Below, in pieces: positions 42,431-51,502 of a stretch of DNA of 64,000 bases (positions within the stretch are counted from its first letter, which is position 1; every line of letters begins with the position of its first letter). This DNA is from RYN-230 sp963717125. GTDB lineage: Bacteria; Actinomycetota; Actinomycetes; Streptosporangiales; Streptosporangiaceae. The translations under genes and the position numbers were made by a program. The stretch is taken from NCBI GenBank assembly GCA_963717125.1, contig CAVQVG010000005.1:62001-126000 (forward strand), read 5' to 3'. The notes under the pieces were generated by a model. The model was not told the origin of the DNA. It saw only the letters and a program-made list of their open reading frames with translations, and did no database searches.

Positions 42431-44947
42431 CGTGATGCACCGGCTCCGGGCAGCCTGACGGGACCAGCACCACCTGCTCCACCTTGCCCGCCGCCTGCAC
42501 GTCGCCGAGCACGGCACGGATCCCGGGCAGGCGGTCCTCCGCGGCCGAAATGACCAGCTTGCGGACCGGCGCCCGGATGGACAGCCGGGCCGCCGACTTG
42601 GCCCCGCGGACCGCGCCGATGGCGGCCGAGGCGGCGGCCAGCGCCCCGGGGTCCGCCCGCGCCGGCCAGCGCGCGCAGCTCCCCGGCGTCCGGCCAGGCG
42701 GCCCGGTGCACCGACCCGTCCTGCCACCAGGACCACACCTCCTCGGTGACGAACGGGAGCACCGGCGCGAACAGCCGGAGCAGGACGGACAGCGCGGTGC
42801 GCAGCGCGGCGATGGCCGACCCGGCGGCCTGCGCGCCGTGCTCCCGGTACGCCCGGGACTTGACCAGCTCCAGGTAGTCGTCGCAGAAGAACCAGAAGAA
42901 CGACTCCGTCTCCTGCAGCGCCCGGGTGTGGTCGTAGTCCTCGAACGCGGCCGTGGCCGTGTCCACGACGTCGGCCAGCCGGCCCAGCATGGCCCGGTCC
43001 AGCGCCGCACTGATTTCGGCGGCGTCGGACCGGGGCAGCGACAATGCGAACTTGCTGGCGTTCAGTATCTTGATCGCGAGTCTGCGGCCCACCCGCAGCT
43101 GGGCCGGGTCGAAGATCATGTCGGTGCCGAGGCGGCCGCTGGCCGCCCAGTAGCGCACCGCGTCGGAGCCGTGCTGGCGCAACGAGTCCATCGGCGTGAC
43201 CACGTTGCCGCGGGATTTCGACATCTTCTTCCGGTCCGGGTCCAGGATCCAGCCGGAGATGGCCGCGTGCCGCCACGGAATCACGACGTCCGGCCCTAGC
43301 TGGGCGCGCAGCACCGCGTAGAACAGCCAGGTCCGGATGATCTCGTGCGCCTGCGGCCGCATGTCCATCGGGTAGATCTGGGCCAGGCTGACGCCGGGCG
43401 CCGACGCGGCGGCGATCCGCGGCGTCAGCGACGACGTCGCCCACGTGTCCAGCACGTCCGGGTCGGCGGCGAAGCCGCCTGGCTGGCCGCGCTGCGCCGC
43501 GGTGTACCCGGGCGGCGGCTCGGCCGCCGGGTCCACCGGCAGCGCGGTCTCGCCGGCCGGGATGGGCTGGTCGTAACGCGGCTGGCCGGCCGCGTCCAGC
43601 GGGTACCAGACCGGGATCGGCACGCCGAAGTAGCGTTGCCGGCTGACCAGCCAGTCGCCGGTCAGCCCGGCCACCCAGTTCTCGTAGCGCGCCCGCATGT
43701 ACCCCGGATGCCAGCCGATCTCCCGGCCCCGGGCGAGCAGCGCGGCGCGCAGCGCCTCGTCGCGCCCGCCGTTGCGCACGTACCACTGCCGGGTGGTGAT
43801 GATCTCCAGCGGGGTGTCGCCGCGCTCGTAGAACTTCACCGGGTGGGTCACCGGCTCCGGCTCGCCGAGCAGGTCGCCGGACGCGCGGGCGAGGGCCTCG
43901 ATGCGCTGCCGGGCGGCGGCCAGGGTCAGGCCGGCCAGCTGCCGGTACGCGGACCGGCCGGCCGGGCTGGTGATCCCGGGCGGCGCGGCGGCCAGCAGGC
44001 GGCCGTCGGGGCCGAGCACCGGCCGGACCGGCAGGTTCAGGTCGCGCCACCAGGTCACGTCGGCCGTGTCGCCGAACGTGCAGACCATCGCGATGCCGGT
44101 GCCCTTGGCCGGGTCGGCCAGCGGGTGGGTGAGCACCGGCACCTCCACGCCGAACAGCGGCGTGGTCACGGTGCCGCCGGCCAGCGCGGCGTACCGCTGG
44201 TCGTCCGGGTGCGCGACCAGCGCCACGCAGGCAGGCAGCAGCTCAGGCCGGGTGGTGGCCACCGGCACCGGGGTCCCGCCCGGGCCGCGGAACGCCAGCC
44301 GGTAGTAGCAGCCGGCCACCTCGCGGTCCTCCAGTTCGGCCTGGGCCACCGCGGTGCCGAACGAGACGTCCCACAGCGTCGGGCCCTCGGCCAGGTAGGC
44401 CTCGCCGCGGGCCAGGTTGCGCAGGAACTCCCGCTGCGACACGGCCCGCGCCACCTCGCCGATGGTCCGGTACTGGGTGGACCAGTCCACGGACAGCCCG
44501 AGCCGCCGCCAGACCTGCTCGAACGCCTGCTCGTCCAGGTCGGTGAGCCGCTCGCAGAGCTCGACGAAGTTGCGCCGGGAGACCCGCACCGGGGCGCCGC
44601 TGGGGCGGCCGGGCGGCACGAACGTGGGGTCGTAGGGCAGCGTGGGGTCGCACTGCACGTGGAAGTAGTTCTGCACCCGGCGCTCGGTGGGCAGGCCGTT
44701 GTCGTCCCAGCCGATGGGGTAGAACACGGCCTGGCCGCGCATCCGGTGGAACCGGGCCACCGTGTCGGTGTGGGTGAACGAGCAGACGTGCCCGATGTGC
44801 AGCGCCCCGCTGACGGTCAGCGGGGGAGTGTCGATGGAGAAGACGCGCGCTCGCGGCGCGCTGGCATCAAATGTGTACTACGCCCCGCTCGTCCCACCGG
44901 CGCGACCACTTCTCCTCGATGCCGTCAAGCGTCGGCTTGGCTGGCAT
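42420..44947 (-). CDS. valS: Valyl-tRNA synthetase with two one-base insertions
   Basis: About 842 residues after correction. Class I synthetase that charges tRNA-Val. ALHIGHVCSFTHTDTVARFH carries HIGH, and DRKKMSKSRGNVVTPMDSL carries KMSKS. LAGLTGDWLVSRQRYFGVPIP is typical of ValS, the editing domain lies between, and the anticodon-binding helices follow. Two frame changes are visible. Near nt 44880 the N-terminal reading MPAKPTLDGIEEKWSRRWDE followed by RGV must skip one G to reach YTFDASAPRARVFSIDTPP. Near nt 42660, LRALAGA must skip one G to reach DPGALAAASAAIGAVRGAKS and the C-terminus. The interval is 3n+2, matching two extra bases. An in-frame ATG at 45016 could extend the N-terminus. 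Confidence 0.93.
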
Positions 44948-45072
44948 CGCGGGACTGGCGGGCCGCTGCGCTGTGGATCCAGGACCATGGGCAGCGGGGC
45001 GGGAGTCGGTGCTCATGGCGGCCAGGGTAGCGCATCCCGGGGGCCTGCCGCGCCCGGGATTTCGCGCCGCCG

Positions 45073-45450
45073 CTACTTGTCCTGGGTCCAGTGCGGGCGG
45101 CGGAACATCCGGCCGAGCCGGTCGTGCAGCGAGGAGCCGATGTCCTCCAGCGCGTTCACCCGGAACACCGGTGCCCCGTCCGGCGGCGGCAGTTTGCTGG
45201 CCTCGGCGTCGTCCAGGCTGGACCGGACGTAGCGGATCGTGATCCGCTCGACCTGGTCGGCGTCGACGAACCGGAGCCCCCAGTCGGTGGCGATCACGAT
45301 GCCATCGAACAGGTCGAGTTCCGGCACCTGAAGCACGTGCTCAACGGTGCCGATCTCAGTGCCGCTGCGGCTGAGCACCGGGGTGCCAGGCACGGCAGCC
45401 TGGTAGGAAACGGCCGGGTCCTCGCCCGGGCTAGCGCTTCGGCTGTCCAT
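45073..45450 (-). CDS. PRC-barrel domain protein
   Basis: 125 residues with a PRC-barrel-like core: AAVPGTPVLSRSGTEIGTVE, HVLQVPELDLFDGIVIATDW, RFVDADQVERITIRYVRSSL. The C-terminal tail HDRLGRMFRRPHWTQDK is basic. AGGAGG lies 10 nt before ATG 45450; a start 16 codons upstream would read through this site. Family members act in RNA processing or photosynthetic complexes, and most small actinobacterial ones have no assigned role. It lies upstream of valS on the same strand. Confidence 0.8.
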   Translation of the reverse strand: MDSRSASPGEDPAVSYQAAVPGTPVLSRSGTEIGTVEHVLQVPELDLFDGIVIATDWGLRFVDADQVERITIRYVRSSLDDAEASKLPPPDGAPVFRVNALEDIGSSLHDRLGRMFRRPHWTQDK

Positions 45451-45599
45451 GTATGCAGTATCCTCCTGCGGCTGCGCGGCCGGGACCGGGATCCCCACGA
45501 GCTTTGTGCCCAGCTGAGCCGGCCGGGCGGATCTGCGCCTTTCATCCTCCTGGGCCGGTATTGGAATAACGCCCTTGCCCGGCCTGTGATACTTGACTG

Positions 45600-48500
45600 G
45601 TGCTGTGGGCTGCGTCGGGACGGCTGGTCGGCAGGGACGGTGAACTGACCCGCCTGCTCGGCCTGCTGGACGACGCCCGCGCCGGGCGCCCGGCCCACGC
45701 GCTGGTCAGCGGCGATGCCGGGGTAGGCAAGACCCGGCTGGTCAGCGAGCTGGCGTCGCGGGCGGCCGAGCGCGGCTTCCTCGTGCTGTCCGGCCGGTGC
45801 GCCGAGCTCGGCGACAGCATCCCGTACCTGCCGCTGGCCGACGCGCTGCACGAAGGCAGCACCGGCCCGGCGGCCGGGCCGCTGGCCGAGGCGCTGGCCG
45901 CCCGGCCGGTGCTCAGCCGGCTGCTGCCGGACCGCCCGCCCGGCCCGGCCGACGGGGAGATCTCCGGGCTGGCCCAGCAGCAGCTGTTCGGCGCGGTGCT
46001 CGGCCTGCTGGCCGAGCTGGCCGCCGACCGCCCGGTGCTGCTGATCCTGGAGGACCTGCACTGGGCCGACCGGTCCACCCGGGACCTGATCACGTTCCTC
46101 AGCCGGGTGCTACACCGGGAACGGGTCGCGGTGGTGGGCACGTTCCGCACCGACGACCTGCACCGCCGGCATCCACTCCGCCCGGTGGTGGCCGAGCTGC
46201 TCCGGCTGCCCAGCGTGGCCGCCATCGAACTCGGGCCGATCGGCTACGAGGACATGTCGGACCACCTGACCGCGCTGGCCCCGGCCCCGCTGGACCCGGC
46301 CGCGCTGCACCGCGTCGTGTCCCGGGCCGAGGGCAACCCGTACTACGCCGAGGAACTGCTGTCGGCCAGCGCGCGGCCCGTTCCGCCGCTGGCCGCCGAG
46401 CCACTGCTGGCCGACCTGGGCGCAGCCGACCCGCCGCCGGGCACCCTGGGCCCGCCGCTGCCCAGCGGCCTGGCCGGGCTGCTGCTGGCCCGGGTGGAAC
46501 GGCTGTCCGCCGCCGCACAGCAGGTGCTGCGGGCGGCCGCGGTGGCCGGCCGGCACATCGACGACGACATGGTGCGCGAGGCGTCCGGCCTGGACGAGGC
46601 CAGCTACGAGGCCGCGGTGCGCGAGGCGGTGGCCAACCAGCTGCTGCTGGCCGACCCGGACGGGTACCGATTCCGGCACGCGCTGATCCGCGAGGCGCTG
46701 TACGGGGACCTGCTGCCCAGCGAGCGGAGCCGGCTGCATGCCCGGATCGCCGAGCTGCTGGCCGACCCGGCCCGGCAGGCCGTGCCCGGCGCTGCCGCCG
46801 AGCTGGCCTACCAGTGCCTGGCCAGCCACGACATCGCGGGTGCGTTCGCCGCCTCGGTCCGGGCCGGGCAGGAAGCGGAACGGCTGGCCGCGCCGGCCGA
46901 GGCGCACCAGCACTACGACGGCGCGCTGTCCCTGTGGGACCGGGTCAGTGAGCCGGAGCGGCTGGCCGGGCAGGGCCGCGGCGAGCTGGCGCTGCGCTCG
47001 GCCAACTGCGCCGCGTCCAGCGGGGACGTGCCACGGGCGGTGCAGCAGCTCAAGCGGACTCGCGGTTTCCTGAGCGAGCGGTCCGACCCGGTGCTCGCCT
47101 CCCGGGTGCACGAGCGGCTGGCCTACTACCTGCTGGAGATGGAGAAGCCGGCCGAGGCGGAAGCCGCGGCCGCCACCGCGGTCGGCATGCTGCCCGACGA
47201 CCCGCCCAGCCGGGAGCACGCCCGGGCGCTGTCCACCCACGCGCAGACGCTGATGTACCGCGGCGACGAGATCGCGGCGGGCCACCGGGCCGAGGAGGCC
47301 GCCGCCGCGGCCCGGGCCGCCGGGCGGCCCGCGGTGGAAGCCGACGCGCTGGTCACCATGGGCCTGCTGGCCGAGCGGGACGGTTCGCCGGAGCGGGCCG
47401 TCGAGCTGTTCGTGCAGGCCTACGAGCAGGCCACCGCGCACGCCATGATGGGATCGGAGCTGCGCGCCGCGTTCCAGGTCAGCCGGGCCCGGCTGGAACG
47501 CGGCGACATCGCGGCCGCGGCCGAGGCCGCGCACGAGGGCGTGCACCGCGCCGAGGCGGCCGGCCTCCAGCTCGCCCCGTACGGCCTGGACCTGCAGTAC
47601 ATGCACTACCTGGCGCACTTCGCGGACGGCTGCTGGGATCACGCGCAGCAGCTCGCGGACGGCTTCGGCATGCGGGTCACCACGGTGGCCGAGGCGCGGC
47701 TGTCGGCCATGGCCCTGTTCCTCGACGTCGCCCGGGGCAGCCCAGCGGTGGCGGAACGCCGGGCCTGGCTGGAGCCGTTCTGGCCCGCCGACGCGTTCAC
47801 CGCCTACCTCAGCCACGGCCTGCTGGCCGAGCATGCGCTGTGGCGCGCCGACTACCCGACCGTGCTGGCCGAGGCCGCGGCCACGCTGGCCTGCTGCGGC
47901 GACATCGCCAAGGGCTACGGCCCGCAGGTGATCCGGGTCGCGGCCATCGGCCTGGCCGCCCGGGCCGACAAGGCCCGGCGGGCCCGCGCGGCCGGCGACG
48001 AGCAGGCGGCGCAAGCCGAGGTGGACGCGGCCGAGGTGCTGGTGGACGCGGCCCGGGAGGGCGCGGCGTACCCGGCCCGGCCCAAGTTCGTGCTCGGCGT
48101 GGAGGGCCGCGGCTGGCTGGCCCGGGCCGAGGCGGAATGGGGCCGGGCCCGGGGCGGCAACGACCCGGCGGCGTGGCGGGCCGTGGTCGCTGAGTTCAGC
48201 CCGGACTTCGTCTACGAGACGGCGCGGTCCCGGTGGCGGCTGGCCGAGGCGTTGGCCGAGGCCGGGCAGCGGGCCGACGCCGAGCGGGAATGGGTCCTGG
48301 CCGAGGCGGCCGCCGCGGACCTGGGCGCGGCCCCGCTCCAGGCCGCCCTGGATGACCTGGGCCGCCGGGCCCGGCTCAGCCCGGCCGCGGGTCCTGGGTC
48401 GCGGCCGGGTGCTGGTGCAGGGGCGCCGGACGCGCTGGCCGGGCTGACCAACCGGGAGCGGGAGGTGCTGCGCCTGCTGGCCACCGGGCGGAGCAACCGG

Positions 48501-48641
48501 GAGATCGCCGCGGCGCTGTTCATCGCGCCCAAGACGGCCAGCGTGCACGTGTCCAACATCATGGCCAAGCTGGGCGCCGCCAGCCGGACCGAGGCGGCGG
48601 CCATCGCCCTGCAGGCCGGCCTGCGCCCAGCCGACCGCTAG
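45600..48641 (+). CDS. Large LuxR-family ATP-binding regulator (LAL/AAA type)
   Basis: A 1013-residue regulator. The N-terminal AAA ATPase domain has GRLVGRDGELTRLLGLLDDA, Walker A LVSGDAGVGKTRLVSELA (about residues 36-53) and Walker B VLLILEDLHWADRSTRDLIT (about residue 145). A long TPR-like helical middle follows (LSTHAQTLMYRGDEIAAGHR and similar). The C-terminal LuxR HTH reads LTNREREVLRLLATGRSNRE followed by PKTASVHVSNIMAKLGAASR. GTG start with no clear ribosome binding site. This LAL-like architecture is common near secondary-metabolite and sugar genes; no target is evident here. Convergent with the LLM gene. Confidence 0.93.
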   Translation: MLWAASGRLVGRDGELTRLLGLLDDARAGRPAHALVSGDAGVGKTRLVSELASRAAERGFLVLSGRCAELGDSIPYLPLADALHEGSTGPAAGPLAEALAARPVLSRLLPDRPPGPADGEISGLAQQQLFGAVLGLLAELAADRPVLLILEDLHWADRSTRDLITFLSRVLHRERVAVVGTFRTDDLHRRHPLRPVVAELLRLPSVAAIELGPIGYEDMSDHLTALAPAPLDPAALHRVVSRAEGNPYYAEELLSASARPVPPLAAEPLLADLGAADPPPGTLGPPLPSGLAGLLLARVERLSAAAQQVLRAAAVAGRHIDDDMVREASGLDEASYEAAVREAVANQLLLADPDGYRFRHALIREALYGDLLPSERSRLHARIAELLADPARQAVPGAAAELAYQCLASHDIAGAFAASVRAGQEAERLAAPAEAHQHYDGALSLWDRVSEPERLAGQGRGELALRSANCAASSGDVPRAVQQLKRTRGFLSERSDPVLASRVHERLAYYLLEMEKPAEAEAAAATAVGMLPDDPPSREHARALSTHAQTLMYRGDEIAAGHRAEEAAAAARAAGRPAVEADALVTMGLLAERDGSPERAVELFVQAYEQATAHAMMGSELRAAFQVSRARLERGDIAAAAEAAHEGVHRAEAAGLQLAPYGLDLQYMHYLAHFADGCWDHAQQLADGFGMRVTTVAEARLSAMALFLDVARGSPAVAERRAWLEPFWPADAFTAYLSHGLLAEHALWRADYPTVLAEAAATLACCGDIAKGYGPQVIRVAAIGLAARADKARRARAAGDEQAAQAEVDAAEVLVDAAREGAAYPARPKFVLGVEGRGWLARAEAEWGRARGGNDPAAWRAVVAEFSPDFVYETARSRWRLAEALAEAGQRADAEREWVLAEAAAADLGAAPLQAALDDLGRRARLSPAAGPGSRPGAGAGAPDALAGLTNREREVLRLLATGRSNREIAAALFIAPKTASVHVSNIMAKLGAASRTEAAAIALQAGLRPADR

Positions 48642-48652
48642 CGCCTGGCTTT

Positions 48653-48711
48653 CAACTACATGAATGCTTCAGCCACGCACACCCGGCTGCATGAATGCTT
48701 CAGCCTCGCAG
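48653..48711. repeat. Diverged intergenic repeat, copy B
   Basis: It aligns ungapped with 3660-3718 (CAACTAC-TG--TG-TTCAGCCA-- and CACACC-G-CTGCATG-ATGC are shared). It also contains an internal direct repeat CATGAATGCTTCAGCC (48659-48674 and 48690-48705), and GGCTG / CAGCC can close a hairpin. It sits between the convergent LuxR and LLM genes, where a shared terminator would be expected. Confidence 0.55.
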
Positions 48712-49641
48712 TCAGGAATCGCGGCCGGGGGCCAGTTCGGCCAGGATCTCCTCGGCCCGGGCCACCGCGCCGATCGGGTCGGCGGTGGGGGAGCCGATCA
48801 GCGGGTCCCAGTTCAGGTCGTAGAACAGCTCGGTGACGCCCTGCTCGGCGAGCCACTGCGCGTCGGCCCGGATGTCGGCGTAGCGGCCGGACAGCAGCAC
48901 CCGGCCGCCCCCCTCCGGCACCGTCAGCGGCGCCCCGGCCCGGACGACGCCACGGCATACGATCCGGATCGCGCCCGGGTCCCGGCCGGCCTGCTCGGCG
49001 GCCCCGCGGACCACCTTGATGCCCTCGCCGATCCGGGACAAGTCGGTCCGGCTGGACGTGACCCAGCCGTCGGCCAGCCGCCCGGCCCGCTCCAGCGCGG
49101 CGGGCACCAGGCCGGCCAGCAGGATCGGCGGCCCGGGCCGCTGCACCGGTTTGGGCGCCATCCGGCCCGGCGGCACCTGGTAGAACCGGCCGCTGAACTC
49201 GGTCACCCCGTCCGCCCAGGCCCGGCGCAGCACCTCCAGGTACTCGGCGGTGCGCGCGCCGCGATGGGCCATGGTCGCGTCGGTCACGGTGAACTCGTCC
49301 GGCAGCCAGCCGATGCCCAGGCCGAGGTCGAGCCGCCCGCGGGAGAGCACGTCGGCGGTCGCCGCCATCTTGGCCAGGTAACCGGGAGCCAGGTAGGGCA
49401 TGTTCACGACGGCGACGCCGAGCCGGATCCGGTGCGTGGCCCCGGCCAGGAAGCCCAGCGCCACCATCGGGTCGAGCACGCTGTGGTAGACCGGCTCCAT
49501 GGCCGAGCCTTCCGGCACGATGAGCCGCTGGAAGGTCCACAACGAGGCGTATCCCGCGGCCTCGGCGCTGGCCCCGAACGCGGCCAGGTTGTCGGGCGTG
49601 GCCCAGACACCGGAAACTGGGGCACCGAATCCGATCCGCAT
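48712..49641 (-). CDS. LLM-class F420-dependent-type oxidoreductase
   Basis: A 309-residue luciferase-like TIM-barrel oxidoreductase. The N-terminus MRIGFGAPVSGVWATPDNLA, VVNMPYLAPGYLAKMAATAD, LDLGLGIGWLPDEFTVTDAT and GGPPILLAG-like PGPPILLAGLVPAALERAGR match the LLM F420 subfamily. The cofactor could be F420 or FMN; actinobacterial context favours F420. No operon partner is present; it is divergent from an MDMPI gene 61 nt away. The substrate is unknown. Confidence 0.9.
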   Translation of the reverse strand: MRIGFGAPVSGVWATPDNLAAFGASAEAAGYASLWTFQRLIVPEGSAMEPVYHSVLDPMVALGFLAGATHRIRLGVAVVNMPYLAPGYLAKMAATADVLSRGRLDLGLGIGWLPDEFTVTDATMAHRGARTAEYLEVLRRAWADGVTEFSGRFYQVPPGRMAPKPVQRPGPPILLAGLVPAALERAGRLADGWVTSSRTDLSRIGEGIKVVRGAAEQAGRDPGAIRIVCRGVVRAGAPLTVPEGGGRVLLSGRYADIRADAQWLAEQGVTELFYDLNWDPLIGSPTADPIGAVARAEEILAELAPGRDS

Positions 49642-49702
49642 TCCTCACACCCTAGGGTCTCTGTTGAGCAAAACACAGCGGCCCCGAACGGAGACCTCAG
49701 CC

Positions 49703-50479
49703 GTGACCTCAGACCCCCGTGCCCTGATCGGCATCCTGCGTGACTCCCATGACCAGCTGGCCGGGCTGGTCCAGCCGCTCGGGCCGGACCAATTGCGGGC
49801 GCAGTCGTACGACCGCGACTGGACCATCGCCCAGGTCCTGTCCCACCTGGGCAGCGGCGCCGAGATCGCGACCCTGAACCTGTCCACCGCGCTGGGCGGG
49901 AACGGGCAGCTGGACCGGGACAGTTTCCAGCCGATCTGGGACGCGTGGAACAACCGGACCCCGGAGGCGCAGGCGGCCGACGCCCTGACCTGGGACGAGC
50001 AGCACGTCAGCCGGCTGGAGCAACTTACCGACGAGGAGCTGGCCGGCGTCCGGCTGGAGTTCTTCGGCCGTCAGCTGGACGCGGCCGGGCTGATCCGGAT
50101 GCGGCTCAGCGAGCACGCCGTGCACACCTGGGACGTGGCCGTGGTCAGCGACCCGGCGGCCACCGTGCTGCCCCCCGCGGTGCCGGAGGCCATCGAGCAG
50201 ATCAGCCACCTGCTGGCGTTCGTGGCCAAGCCGGCCGGGGACAGTTTCCGGGTCCGGCTGCGCACCACCAGCCCGGACGGCGACTACCTGCTGGACGTGG
50301 GCGAGCCGGTCACGCTGTCCGGCTGGGTGGACGGCACCGACGTGGACGGCGTGCTGGAGCTGCCCGCGGAGGCGCTGCTCCGGCTGCTGTACGGGCGGCT
50401 CGACCCGGACCACACCCCGGCCTACACCGCCGAGGGGATCGACCTGGACCGGCTGCGCGCGATCTTCCCCGGCTTCTAG
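49703..50479 (+). CDS. Maleylpyruvate isomerase-family mycothiol-dependent protein
   Basis: 258 residues, MDMPI fold. The N-terminal four-helix metal-binding domain has TIAQVLSHLGSGAEIATLNL (His about residue 50) and RLSEHAVHTWDVAVV (Glu/His/Asp ligands). A C-terminal SCP2-like domain follows, ending in IFPGF. GTG 49703 has GGAG 9 nt upstream. Family members use mycothiol as cofactor in detoxification or isomerisation, and the specific substrate cannot be read. The stop lies inside the first copy of a 21-bp tandem repeat. Confidence 0.88.
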   Translation: MTSDPRALIGILRDSHDQLAGLVQPLGPDQLRAQSYDRDWTIAQVLSHLGSGAEIATLNLSTALGGNGQLDRDSFQPIWDAWNNRTPEAQAADALTWDEQHVSRLEQLTDEELAGVRLEFFGRQLDAAGLIRMRLSEHAVHTWDVAVVSDPAATVLPPAVPEAIEQISHLLAFVAKPAGDSFRVRLRTTSPDGDYLLDVGEPVTLSGWVDGTDVDGVLELPAEALLRLLYGRLDPDHTPAYTAEGIDLDRLRAIFPGF

Positions 50480-50527
50480 ACCAGCTTCCCCGGCTTCTAG
50501 GTCAGGCTTCCCTGGCTTCTAGACCAG
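50464..50527. repeat. 21-bp tandem triplication carrying both stops of a convergent gene pair
   Basis: Copies of CTTCCCCGGCTTCTAGACCAG lie at 50464-50484, 50485-50505 (two changes) and 50507-50527 (one change). The TAG of the first copy stops the MDMPI gene on the plus strand, and the CTA of the third copy stops the flavoprotein gene on the minus strand. TTCTAG in each copy provides a stop on both strands. Confidence 0.93.
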
Positions 50528-51502
50528 CGCGGCCACCAGGCCGGCCACCTCGCGCGCGCAGCCCCAGGACAGCGTGACCCCGGCGCCGCCGTGGCCGTAG
50601 TTGTGCACCAGCAGCCGCTGCCCGGCGCCGCCGGCGGCCTCGGCCTCCAGCCGGACCCGAGAGCGGGCCGGGCGGAACCCGACCCGGTGCTCGATGACCC
50701 GGGCGGTGGCCAGCCGCGGGTCAACGGCGGCGCAGTCGCGCAGGATCCGGGTGGCCGTGCCCGGGTCCGGCTCGGCCGACCAGTCGCCCGCCACCTCGGT
50801 GCCGCCCAGCACGACCCGGTCGGCGTGCGGGAACACGTAGACCAGGTCGTGTTCGCCGTCGGGCTGGCCGATGAAGAACTCGGTCAGGCCCGGGTTTTCC
50901 GCCACCACGACCTGACCTCGGTACGGGGTGACGGCGGGGTCCGGGACCAGGTCGTGCGCGCCGGTCCCGGTGCAGTTCACGATCACCCGGGCGGCCGTGC
51001 TGGCGGCCGCCTCGGCCAGCGAGGCCACGGCCCCGATACGCAGCTCACCGCCGGCCTGACGGAACCGGCCGAGCAAGTAGTCCAGGTACACCGGCATCGA
51101 GATGACCGGCGCGGTGTACCGCCAGCCAGCGGCGAAGCCGGCCGGCAGGCTGGCCGCGGCGCAGGGCCGGATCCCGCCCAGCGTGGCCAGCGTGGCCAGC
51201 TCGGCGGGCCAGTCCGGGGCGACGTCGCCCGCCCGGGTGGCCTGTACCCCGCTGACCAGCCGGATGCCGGCGCCCGGCTGCCCGGCCAGCCCGGTGAGCG
51301 TGCTGAGCGTGTCGGCGCACCACCCGGTGACCCGGTCGCTGTCCTCGACCAGGTGCGGCCCCCAGATCGCGCCGGCCACCGCCGACGTGGTCCGCCCGGG
51401 CGGCTCGGCCGTCGTGATCAGCACCCGCCACCCGGCCTCAGCCAGGCAGATAGCCGTCGTGAGGCCGGCCACGCCGGCCCCGATCACCAGGGCATCCGTC
51501 AC
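50519..51502 (-). CDS. FAD-dependent D-amino-acid-oxidase-like oxidoreductase
   Basis: A 327-residue flavoprotein. The N-terminal FAD motif is TDALVIGAGVAGLTTAICLA. DAO-family features are SAVAGAIWGPHLVEDSDRVT, IVNCTGTGAHDLVPDPAVTP, YRGQVVVAENPG and the C-terminal HNYGHGGAGVTLSWGCA. Members oxidise D-amino acids or related amines with oxygen, releasing imino acid and peroxide; exact substrate unknown. The GTG start overlaps the stop of the truncated GH5 gene (GTGA). The gene ends inside the 21-bp triplication shared with the convergent MDMPI gene. Confidence 0.9.
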   Translation of the reverse strand: MTDALVIGAGVAGLTTAICLAEAGWRVLITTAEPPGRTTSAVAGAIWGPHLVEDSDRVTGWCADTLSTLTGLAGQPGAGIRLVSGVQATRAGDVAPDWPAELATLATLGGIRPCAAASLPAGFAAGWRYTAPVISMPVYLDYLLGRFRQAGGELRIGAVASLAEAAASTAARVIVNCTGTGAHDLVPDPAVTPYRGQVVVAENPGLTEFFIGQPDGEHDLVYVFPHADRVVLGGTEVAGDWSAEPDPGTATRILRDCAAVDPRLATARVIEHRVGFRPARSRVRLEAEAAGGAGQRLLVHNYGHGGAGVTLSWGCAREVAGLVAALV

